A stretch of 11,632 bases of DNA from SHLQ01 sp964196045 (GTDB lineage Bacteria; Actinomycetota; Acidimicrobiia; Acidimicrobiales; SHLQ01), in assembly GCA_964196045.1 (NCBI GenBank), contig CAXMRH010000119.1, positions 1 to 11,632 on the forward strand, read 5' to 3'. The position numbers and the translations under genes were made by a program. Numbering within the stretch: position 1 is the first letter of the stretch; every line of letters begins with the position of its first letter. Positions 6,468-11,632 of the stretch are shown here, piece after piece. The notes below the pieces were generated by a model. It had not been told where the DNA came from. It saw nothing but the letters and a program-made list of their open reading frames with translations, and did no database searches.

Positions 6468-6497
6468 TCCCCTTGGGTTGAGCGTGTTCGTACGCTA
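6468..6497 (-). promoter_or_regulatory. Promoter -10 (TAGCGT) and ribosome binding site of the zinc-ribbon gene
   Basis: On the minus strand TAGCGT (6497-6492) is a TANNNT -10 element. About 20 nt later AAGGGGA (6474-6468) gives a strong Shine-Dalgarno site 3 nt before ATG 6464. This gene therefore looks leadered, unlike several neighbours, and independent of the PBP gene that stops at 6520. Confidence 0.5.
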
Positions 6498-6519
6498 CCC
6501 AGCGGACGGCTCGGACCCC

Positions 6520-8856
6520 CTATGGGGCGGCCGTTGTGGTGGTCACTGCAGTCGTCTCTGTTGTTGTCGGCGCAACGGTCGTTTGACCGTCGATCGTTGT
6601 CGTCGTCTCGGAAGGTGAAGTCGTTGTGGTGTTCGGGTCGATGGCGCCTTCCGGACGGATCCTGGCAATACACCGATCGATGACGCCGTTGTCGTCTCTA
6701 TCAACTGCGACGAGCAGGACAGGACAGCCTTCTTCGTCATCGAATTCCACACCACCCAGGTTTCGACACCAGTCCACATCGCCATCGTCATCTTGGTCGA
6801 CTTCGGCGATCTCGTCGCCGCACGGACTCACCCGGTCGATCTCTGGTTCTTCAAGATCATTCACTACCGTGAGCCGCACACCTCGACGGCCGCTCTCGGG
6901 CTCAATGAAGTCGATGACCGGCAGACCAGCCATGTAGTCGTTCATGAAGCGACCCCAGATCATCGCCGGTATGGACCCGCCAGTGACGCCGGAGTAGGCG
7001 AAGTCGCCAAACGTCCGCTCGTAGTCGGCAGCGATGTGATCTGGGTTGCGCCGGTCGTAGCGCATAGGTATCTGACCTTCTTGGCCGCCGATCCACACCG
7101 CTGTAGCGAGTTGGGCGGTGTAGCCCACGAACCAGGCGTCGTAATTCGACTGGCCGGTGCCGGTCTTTCCCGCGGCTGGGTGTTCGGCGAGCCGTGCTCG
7201 ACGACCGGTGCACGCGCCCGCATTACAGCTGACGTTCTTCTCGAGAAGGTCGGTCACGAGCCGGGCTGTCTGTGGTCGAACTGCCCGGAACGGCTTGGGG
7301 TCGTGCTCGAGCACCGTCAGGTCGCCCTGTGTGACCCGAGTTATGACGTGTGGTTCGACCCGGATTCCGTCGTTCGCGAACGTCGCATACGAGTTGGCCA
7401 TATCGAGTGGTGTTATGTCGTACACACCGAGCGGCAGGGCAAGCACGGCACCGATTTCGGACGTGACGCCGAGTGCGTGGGCGGTGTCGACCACGTTGTT
7501 GAGGCCGACGATCTGACTTAGCCGCAGAAACCCGCAGTTGGTGCTTCGCAACGTGTTTTCTTGGATCGTGAGAGCGCCGCTGCGGCGGCTGCCGTTGTAG
7601 TCGCCCGCTATGTACGGGTTGGGGTAGCCACCCTCGTTGGCGAATTCGCACGGCGACGTTGCGTTGATGCTGTCGGACGGAACGAGTCCTCCGCTCTCGA
7701 ATGCGGCGGCCAGGACGAATGGTTTGAACGAGGAGCCAGTCGGACGGCCCTTTTGTGTGACGACGTTGAATTCGAACTCGTCGAATCCTGGACCACCGAT
7801 CATCGCCCGTATGGCGCCGGTACCCGGTTCGATCGAGACGAGGCCCGTGATGATTCCGAGGTTGTTGCCAGGGAATTCTGCGGCAACCGAGTTCTCTGCA
7901 AGAGCCTGGGCTACTGGGTCGAAGGTGGTGTAGACCTTGAGCCCACCCTGGAACACCCTGTTGATTCGATCTGCGCGTGTTTCACCAAGACGGGGGTCGT
8001 CGAGGAGCTGCCGTTTGACCTCTTCGACGAAGTACGTATCGAGGAAGCCATCGCCCTCGAGCTGCCTGTAACGAGGCAGCTCACTTCGCTCCCAGATCGT
8101 TCGCTCGTCCTCGTCGATGAACCCTTCGGCTTCGAGGCGGCCAAGTGCGGTGCTTCGACGATTCAGCGCGTTCGTCGGACGATAGACGGGGTCGTACAGG
8201 CTTGGGTTGGAAATGATGCCAGCCAGGAGCGCCGAGTCTCCGTAGTTGAGCTGGTCGGCGTTCTTGTTGAAGTAGAGCTCGGCCGCTGCCTGCACGCCGT
8301 AAGCACCGCCTCCGAAGTAGACAGCGTTCATGTAACGCTCGAGGATCTCGTCCTTGGTCATCTGTTCTTCGAGGCGCATCGCAATCGCGGCTTCAGGGAT
8401 CTTGCGCTCGAGGACTTGTTCGTCACCGACGACGCCGAGCTTCACCAGCTGCTGGGTGATCGTCGAACCGCCCTGTTCGATCCCACCTGCCGACACGTTC
8501 GTGACAGCAGCGCGGGTGATCGCTGCGACGTTGACACCTTTGTGCTCGTAGAAGTGATCGTCCTCCACAGCGAGAACTGTTCCGATGATCTCGTCGGACA
8601 TCTCGCTGAGTGGGAGGTATTCGCGGTCGATCTCTGCGCGGAGCTCGGCTATGAGTTCGCCGTTCGAGTCGTAGACGACCGTGGTCTGTTCGAGGATCGA
8701 CAAATCGATCTCAGCGGCCACGGTGCTCTTGGCTCCCCAGATATCTGCGAGCGAAGGCGCGAGCGCTGCGAGTGTGACCGCCAAAGCGGCCCCGCCGAGT
8801 GCCACAGCGACAGCGAGTTGCACGACGCTGAAGAAGGAACGCAGGACAAGACGCAC
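6520..8856 (-). CDS. Class A penicillin-binding protein with TSP3-like repeat and Thr-rich tail
   Basis: A bifunctional peptidoglycan synthase, 778 residues from GTG 8856. An N-terminal membrane anchor (about residues 5-35) is followed by a GT51 glycosyltransferase with catalytic Glu98 in EDDHFYEHKG, GGSTITQQLVK (129-139) and RKIPEA (151-156, second Glu155). The transpeptidase follows with Ser375 and Lys378 in SSFK, SxN at Ser438-Asn440 (STN) and KTGT at 564-567. All active-site residues are present, so it should polymerise and cross-link glycan outside the membrane. After about residue 665 there is an unusual extension: two 32-residue units with four Cys (679, 697, 711, 729) and DxDx(D/N)GxxD loops, then a Thr-rich tail from about 739. 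Start: GTG 8856 is preferred over GTG 8865 because TAGCGT (8869-8864) lies 7 nt upstream and would exclude the earlier codon. No neighbour shares its operon. Confidence 0.95.
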   Translation of the reverse strand: MRLVLRSFFSVVQLAVAVALGGAALAVTLAALAPSLADIWGAKSTVAAEIDLSILEQTTVVYDSNGELIAELRAEIDREYLPLSEMSDEIIGTVLAVEDDHFYEHKGVNVAAITRAAVTNVSAGGIEQGGSTITQQLVKLGVVGDEQVLERKIPEAAIAMRLEEQMTKDEILERYMNAVYFGGGAYGVQAAAELYFNKNADQLNYGDSALLAGIISNPSLYDPVYRPTNALNRRSTALGRLEAEGFIDEDERTIWERSELPRYRQLEGDGFLDTYFVEEVKRQLLDDPRLGETRADRINRVFQGGLKVYTTFDPVAQALAENSVAAEFPGNNLGIITGLVSIEPGTGAIRAMIGGPGFDEFEFNVVTQKGRPTGSSFKPFVLAAAFESGGLVPSDSINATSPCEFANEGGYPNPYIAGDYNGSRRSGALTIQENTLRSTNCGFLRLSQIVGLNNVVDTAHALGVTSEIGAVLALPLGVYDITPLDMANSYATFANDGIRVEPHVITRVTQGDLTVLEHDPKPFRAVRPQTARLVTDLLEKNVSCNAGACTGRRARLAEHPAAGKTGTGQSNYDAWFVGYTAQLATAVWIGGQEGQIPMRYDRRNPDHIAADYERTFGDFAYSGVTGGSIPAMIWGRFMNDYMAGLPVIDFIEPESGRRGVRLTVVNDLEEPEIDRVSPCGDEIAEVDQDDDGDVDWCRNLGGVEFDDEEGCPVLLVAVDRDDNGVIDRCIARIRPEGAIDPNTTTTSPSETTTTIDGQTTVAPTTTETTAVTTTTAAP

Positions 8857-8863
8857 GGCCGTC

Positions 8864-8869
8864 ACGCTA
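8864..8869 (-). promoter_or_regulatory. -10 element (TAGCGT) of a probable leaderless PBP transcript
   Basis: On the minus strand TAGCGT is followed by GACGGCC (7 nt) and GTG at 8856, giving the spacing seen at other leaderless starts in this window. The hexamer is identical to that of the zinc-ribbon gene. Confidence 0.4.
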
Positions 8870-8908
8870 CTGTCCGCGTTAGACCAACAGGTGTCACGAC
8901 AAAACTAG

Positions 8909-8944
8909 AAGAGTCCCGCCGAGGGGGGCCACGACGGGACTCTT
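8909..8944. repeat. Perfect 10-bp inverted repeat between divergent PBP and nuclease genes
   Basis: AAGAGTCCCG (8909-8918) and CGGGACTCTT (8935-8944) are exact inverted repeats around a 16-nt G-rich loop. Read on the minus strand, the stem is followed by TTCTAGTTTT if its terminal base pairs are counted, like a rho-independent terminator, yet no minus-strand gene lies upstream of it. It could also be an operator for the divergent pair. Confidence 0.6.
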
Positions 8945-9050
8945 AAGAGCCGTGATTCTTGGGGGGAAGAAGTCACAGCGAGCGACATCTTTGCGCCGCT
9001 CTTGGGCATCATTGTATTTGGACCGCGGCTCCCGAGTGTGTGCAGGTCCT

Positions 9051-9941
9051 GTGACGTCAGGCACCGAATTGCGTTCAATATCAACAATTTCTCGGTATTT
9101 CATTGGGTTCTTGGTCATCGGCGTGACGACTGTCGCATGCGCGAGTTCGCACGATGTAGCACAGAGACAACCCTTGCTGATTGGTCCGGATGACGACGGC
9201 CTCGAGATCGAGGTGACGCGGGTCTCCGACGGAGACAGCCTCCGTGCAACGAGCAGTCAGGGCGACCTCGAGATTCGACTGCTCGGGGTGAACGCACCGG
9301 AGCGGGACGAGTGTTTCAGTGAGGAGTCCACAGCACAGCTCGATGCGCTACTTCGCGGAACGGTCACGCTGCATCCATGGCCTGGCGAGACGGACCAGTT
9401 CGGACGCCAGCTCGGCTTGATCGTCTCGGACGGAGTGTTCGTGAATCTGTCGCTCGTCGAGACCGGCCACGTGGTGGCGCGGGCGCAGAGCGAGCACGGC
9501 TTCGAGGAGGATTTCGAGTCCGCTGAGCGTGCGGCCTCGAGTGCGAACCTCGGTTTGTGGGCGCCCGATGCCTGTGGTCAGCCCACCGACGCCGCGCTCA
9601 CGATTGTCGACGTCGAGGAGAATGCACCGGGCGATGACCGTGACAATCCGAACGGCGAATGGGTCTTGATCAAGAACGATGGGGATGATGATGTTTCGCT
9701 TGCAGGATGGAGGCTTCGGGACGAATCGACGCGACACCGCATGGAGTTCCCCGACGTCCAGGTTCCCGCCGGCGCCACGGTTCGCGTGAGGACTGGTTGT
9801 GGAGACAACGCGCTGACCGCCGACCCGATCGAGATCTTCTGGTGCGACCCCGAGCCTCCGGTTTGGAACAACGATGGTGACACTGCATTTCTGCTTGACC
9901 CGAACGGCGCGATTGTCGATAGCTATGTCGTTGCTAGCTGA
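9051..9941 (+). CDS. Exported thermonuclease-like (SNase) protein with lamin-tail domain
   Basis: From GTG 9051 this is a 296-residue exported protein. Residues 8-30 are a signal peptide (ISRYFIGFLVIGVTTVAC); Cys30 may be a lipidation site, though TVAC is an imperfect lipobox. An SNase domain covers about 52-175: VSDGDSL, then RLLGVNAPE with Arg76 and Glu84, then QFGRQLG with Arg119, matching the catalytic Arg/Glu/Arg of staphylococcal nuclease, and a closing GLWAPDACG. Residues about 180-296 match a lamin-tail (LTD) beta-sandwich (GEWVLIKN, VSLAGWRLRDES, VPAGATVRV, FLLDPNGAIVDSY). SNase-LTD proteins are known extracellular nucleases that probably scavenge or degrade nucleic acid at the cell surface. 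Starts: the frame opens at GTG 8952, but that leader does not look like a signal peptide; TTG 9069 is another option. Confidence 0.88.
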   Translation: MTSGTELRSISTISRYFIGFLVIGVTTVACASSHDVAQRQPLLIGPDDDGLEIEVTRVSDGDSLRATSSQGDLEIRLLGVNAPERDECFSEESTAQLDALLRGTVTLHPWPGETDQFGRQLGLIVSDGVFVNLSLVETGHVVARAQSEHGFEEDFESAERAASSANLGLWAPDACGQPTDAALTIVDVEENAPGDDRDNPNGEWVLIKNDGDDDVSLAGWRLRDESTRHRMEFPDVQVPAGATVRVRTGCGDNALTADPIEIFWCDPEPPVWNNDGDTAFLLDPNGAIVDSYVVAS

Positions 9942-9949
9942 GTCTCGTT

Positions 9950-9978
9950 TTTACGTAGCCGCGTGAACTGACTAGTTT
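9950..9978 (+). promoter_or_regulatory. Candidate promoter of the Trp-repeat membrane protein gene
   Basis: TTTACG (9950-9955) and TAGTTT (9973-9978) are separated by 17 nt, a good sigma-70-type layout with 4/6 match to TTGACA and a TANNNT -10. A start near 9985 would give a leader of about 40 nt containing GAGGAG at 10004-10009, which is rather far (15 nt) from ATG 10025. Confidence 0.4.
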
Positions 9979-10024
9979 TCGACAACGCCCGAATCGTTAC
10001 ATCGAGGAGCCAAATCCAAAGCAC

Positions 10025-10579
10025 ATGTCGACAAGTGAACTGCGCCGGGGTCCCGGGTGGTGGATGGACCTTGAAGGTCAATGGAATCCGCCCGAGGAAT
10101 GGCCAGAGTCGAGCCCTCCCCTGCCCGGGTGGATTCGCGGTACGGATGGCCTGTGGACGGAACCGGCCGAGGTTGATGACGACGAGACTGACGAGGTGGC
10201 CGACGATGCTAAGTCCACCATCAGAACCAACGGTGATGTGCGGACCAACGGAGCTCCGACTGGGTTGGCCATCCGACCGATGCTCAACATCGCACCAGCA
10301 AACGTTCCCCCGCTCGAATCGCTGACGGCTCCCGCCGTGTTCGGAACTGAGTTGGACGTCGAACACCCACCACATCGCCAGGTTGCCGGTGGTCCAATCA
10401 TCACCAGCAAGGTCGGTCTGAGTTTTTCGGAGATCAAGGCCGATGCGGACAAACCCGATCCCGAACCCGAACCCGACCCCGACCGAGATCGCAGGCGGGC
10501 TATGACCGCCGCCTTCCTAGCCGCAATCACGGCGTCGATGTTTGCAGCCGGGCTCATCCTTCTCCTGTTGCTCCTCTGA
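10025..10579 (+). CDS. Tail-anchored protein with two N-terminal PGW...W repeats
   Basis: A 184-residue protein I cannot assign to a named family with certainty. The N-terminus holds two units 24 residues apart: PGWWMDLEGQWNPPEEW (10-26) and PGWIRGTDGLWTEPAEV (34-50), sharing PGW, a Gly before W, and a Pro after it. This is similar in flavour to the DUF2510 motif (PGWYPDP...RYWDG..WT) common at the N-terminus of actinobacterial membrane proteins. An acidic linker (51-62), a low-complexity middle (with TNG repeats) and a Pro/Glu/Asp run (144-153) follow. Residues about 159-184 are a single hydrophobic helix ending in seven Leu, preceded by RDRRR, so the protein is probably anchored by its C-terminus with the rest in the cytoplasm. 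It may bind a protein partner through the Trp units; that is inference. Confidence 0.75.
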   Translation: MSTSELRRGPGWWMDLEGQWNPPEEWPESSPPLPGWIRGTDGLWTEPAEVDDDETDEVADDAKSTIRTNGDVRTNGAPTGLAIRPMLNIAPANVPPLESLTAPAVFGTELDVEHPPHRQVAGGPIITSKVGLSFSEIKADADKPDPEPEPDPDRDRRRAMTAAFLAAITASMFAAGLILLLLLL

Positions 10580-10587
10580 CGCCCCCG

Positions 10588-10593
10588 TAGTGT
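10588..10593 (+). promoter_or_regulatory. -10 element (TAGTGT) of a probable leaderless NUDIX transcript
   Basis: TAGTGT is followed by GGTCCC (6 nt) and ATG at 10600. The gap from the previous stop is only 20 bp, so the gene may be both read through from upstream and transcribed from its own leaderless promoter. Confidence 0.45.
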
Positions 10594-10599
10594 GGTCCC

Positions 10600-11133
10600 A
10601 TGACGTCCTTGCCTCGCCCGGTCATGCGACTCTTCCGCGCGCTACCTGAGCCAGTGCGTCAGCGAGCAGTCCGTGTCGCTAGCCCGAGTTACACACTCGG
10701 CGCTCAAGCGCGAGTGATTCGTGATGATGGCCGCATCCTTCTGGTGAAGGCTGCGTACCGATGGCGCTGGGGCATGCCCGGCGGGTTGATGGATTCCGGT
10801 GAATCTCCGGCCGAGGCGGTGCTTCGCGAGACGCTCGAGGAAACGGGCCTGGCTATCGTTCTGACGAGTGAGCCAACGGTGCTGGTCGAGACGAACCTGC
10901 AGCGCGTCAACTTCATCTTCAACGCCGAACCAGCACCTGGAGCCGACCCCGATGCGCTCAGCGCTCAGGCATCGGAGATTCTGGAGCTCGGTTGGTTCGC
11001 GTTCGACGAAATGCCCGAGACGATCCCGGATATGTCGGGTGAGCTCGCCTTACGTCATGACGCCACCGCTGACGGCCCGTCGGTGATCGTCACGAGCGCA
11101 ATGCCGGGCGATTCTCCCGCAGAAGAAAGCTGA
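10600..11133 (+). CDS. NUDIX hydrolase
   Basis: A 177-residue protein with a complete Nudix box, G-x5-E-x7-RE-x2-EE-x-G-L, from Gly62 to Leu84 (GLMDSGESPAEAVL then RETLEETGL), the loop-helix-loop that binds the catalytic metal and cleaves a nucleoside diphosphate linked to another group. The preceding strand ARVIRDDGRILLVKAAYRWRWGMPGG is typical of the family. Substrate is unknown: NTP clean-up, NADH or ADP-sugar hydrolysis are all possible. The N-terminal 30 residues (MRLFRALPEPVRQRAVRVASP) form a basic amphipathic segment seen in some actinobacterial NUDIX proteins. No signal peptide, so it is cytosolic. ATG 10600 fits the TAGTGT element 6 nt upstream. Its stop lies within the promoter region of the downstream tRNA. 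Confidence 0.93.
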   Translation: MTSLPRPVMRLFRALPEPVRQRAVRVASPSYTLGAQARVIRDDGRILLVKAAYRWRWGMPGGLMDSGESPAEAVLRETLEETGLAIVLTSEPTVLVETNLQRVNFIFNAEPAPGADPDALSAQASEILELGWFAFDEMPETIPDMSGELALRHDATADGPSVIVTSAMPGDSPAEES

Positions 11134-11159
11134 CCGGTTCCACAGAAGCCCGATATCGT
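11130..11159 (+). promoter_or_regulatory. Candidate tRNA-Val promoter
   Basis: CTGACC (11130-11135) and TATCGT (11154-11159) are spaced by 18 nt, a plausible -35/-10 pair that would start transcription a few bases before the tRNA at 11170. The -35 overlaps the stop codon of the NUDIX gene. Confidence 0.45.
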
Positions 11160-11169
11160 TACCCGTTCC

Positions 11170-11243
11170 GGGCGTTTAGCTCAGTTGGCTAGAGCATCTC
11201 GTTTACACCGAGAGGGTCGGGGGTTCGAGTCCCTCAACGCCCA
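11170..11243 (+). tRNA. tRNA-Val (anticodon UAC)
   Basis: A 74-nt sequence folds into a full cloverleaf: acceptor GGGCGTT (11170-11176) pairs perfectly with AACGCCC (11236-11242); D stem GCTC/GAGC; anticodon stem TCTCG/CGAGA around loop TTTACAC, giving anticodon TAC, which reads GUA valine; T arm GGGGG-TTCGAGT-CCCTC with one G-U pair; discriminator A. The CCA end is not encoded and must be added by the nucleotidyltransferase. No direct copy of its 3' end is seen elsewhere in the window, so there is no sign of an integrated element here. Confidence 0.96.
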
Positions 11244-11249
11244 CTACCC

Positions 11250-11266
11250 GTTGTGGTTTCCACAAC
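11250..11266 (+). terminator. Hairpin terminator after tRNA-Val
   Basis: GTTGTGG (11250-11256), loop TTT, CCACAAC (11260-11266): a perfect 7-bp stem with a tight loop 6 nt after the tRNA, followed by ACTTTC. The short T-run is weak, but position and stem fit a terminator of the tRNA transcript. Confidence 0.55.
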
Positions 11267-11499
11267 ACTTTCAGTGAACTTCCCCCGACTGCCCACGGAG
11301 ATGAGCGAAACAAGAGTGCGCTCGGCTGCACGACGAGCGCCGTGAATATGGAGTGAGCTGCTAGCTGTGCGACCCGCTCGACTTCGCCGGCGATGCAGCG
11401 CGAACATCGTCTCTCCAGGTCGTGATTATCGAGTGCCTCGATTTGCCCTCGGCCCCGCCGTCGCCCGATCGATACGTGCCGATATCGCGCTGGTTTGGC
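11267..11499. other. Non-coding stretch with hairpins
   Basis: No convincing gene is seen on either strand. The stretch holds a perfect 7-bp inverted repeat, GCGCTCG/CGAGCGC (11318-11324 and 11334-11340, 9-nt loop), and a 6-bp one, ATCGAG/CTCGAT (11428-11433 and 11437-11442, 3-nt loop). These may be terminators for transcripts from either side or part of a small RNA; nothing in the sequence decides this. Confidence 0.4.
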
Positions 11500-11616
11500 C
11501 TAGCCGGCTAGTTCGGTTCGGAGGCCGCGGCTGACGACCCCGAACCAGAGGGCCAGGAGGGCCAGGACAAGGAGTGGCCCAAACACCCAGACGAAGAAAC
11601 TGAAGTCGTTAGCCAT
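11500..11616 (-). CDS. Possible 38-residue single-helix membrane peptide
   Basis: On the minus strand an ATG at 11616 opens a 38-codon ORF ending in TAG at 11500. It encodes MANDFSFFVWVFGP, a Leu/Ala/Val/Trp-rich helix (about residues 9-30) and a basic/polar tail SRGLRTELAG. A single transmembrane helix with short polar ends is typical of real small membrane proteins, and composition is coherent throughout. The frame also stays open to the window edge (LAIQG before the Met), so it could instead be the C-terminus of a larger protein. AAGG stands just before the ATG, too close for a good ribosome binding site. The stop lies in a perfect 12-bp palindrome (CTAGCCGGCTAG, 11500-11511). No family recognised. 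Confidence 0.45.
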   Translation of the reverse strand: MANDFSFFVWVFGPLLVLALLALWFGVVSRGLRTELAG

Positions 11617-11632
11617 GCCTTGAATCGCCAGC

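Noticed and set aside
6793..7521. 242-codon plus-strand ORF opposite the PBP transpeptidase domain
   Set aside because: Same reason: an open shadow frame with no recognisable motif and no start signals.
7561..8946. 461-codon plus-strand ORF antisense to the PBP gene
   Set aside because: It lies wholly opposite a gene with complete catalytic motifs; the translation is rich in V, E, D and R as expected from the complement of the real frame, and no domain is recognisable.
8952..9050. N-terminal extension of the nuclease from GTG 8952
   Set aside because: It would put about 33 polar and basic residues before the signal peptide; a start at 9051 or 9069 gives a normal export signal.
9921..9952. 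Weak stem AGCTA/TAGCT followed later by T5 after the nuclease gene
   Set aside because: The stem is only 5 bp, lies inside the coding end, and is separated from the T-run by 8 nt; too weak to call a terminator.
10457..10490. CCGAAC-type short repeats as a possible regulatory repeat
   Set aside because: They encode the Pro/Glu/Asp run of the tail-anchored protein and are explained by the coding sequence.
11170..11243. tRNA-Val as an integration (att) site
   Set aside because: No repeat of the tRNA 3' end, integrase or other mobile gene is visible in the window.

Overview
This 11.6-kb window looks like a chromosomal housekeeping segment from an actinobacterium, most likely a marine Ilumatobacter-like member of the Acidimicrobiia. 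That placement is inference. It rests on moderately high GC, frequent GTG starts, a tRNA without encoded CCA, a coiled-coil/C4-type zinc-ribbon protein, a threonine-tailed class A penicillin-binding protein, and several genes that appear leaderless. No mobile element, CRISPR array, phage gene or rRNA is visible.

Layout. Positions 1-959 hold the 3' part of a STAS (anti-sigma antagonist type) gene, overlapping by ATGA with a gene for a DUF1990/SRPBCC-like protein. An MFS transporter (1066-2259) and a free-standing cyclic-nucleotide-binding-fold protein (2411-2827) follow on the plus strand. The latter ends tail-to-tail, sharing a CTAG, with a minus-strand pair made of an EamA/DMT exporter (3255-4172) and a small four-helix membrane protein (2824-3213). 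An aldo/keto reductase (4222-5199) diverges from the exporter across a 49-bp spacer that seems to carry two back-to-back leaderless promoters.

The minus strand then carries a YdjM/DUF457-like membrane protein (5235-5729), a coiled-coil zinc-ribbon protein (5745-6464) and a class A PBP (6520-8856). Divergent from the PBP is a secreted or lipid-anchored nuclease with a lamin-tail domain (from 9051), followed by a tryptophan-repeat protein with a C-terminal membrane anchor (10025-10579), a NUDIX hydrolase (10600-11133) and tRNA-Val(UAC) (11170-11243). The last 390 bases hold several hairpins and a 38-codon minus-strand ORF for a possible single-helix membrane peptide.

Most of the region is ordinary. 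The points most worth attention are: (i) the PBP carries, after its transpeptidase domain, an exact 32-residue tandem repeat with DxDx(D/N)GxxDxC loops resembling calcium-binding thrombospondin type 3 repeats, then a Thr-rich tail; (ii) a TAGNNT element sits 6-8 nt upstream of five starts, pointing to leaderless transcription and helping to set start codons; (iii) two proteins lack one canonical ligand each, an Arg in the cNMP-binding fold and a Cys in the zinc ribbon; (iv) a perfect 10-bp inverted repeat lies between the divergent PBP and nuclease genes. I see no gene cluster that forms an evident new defence, metabolic or mobile system.
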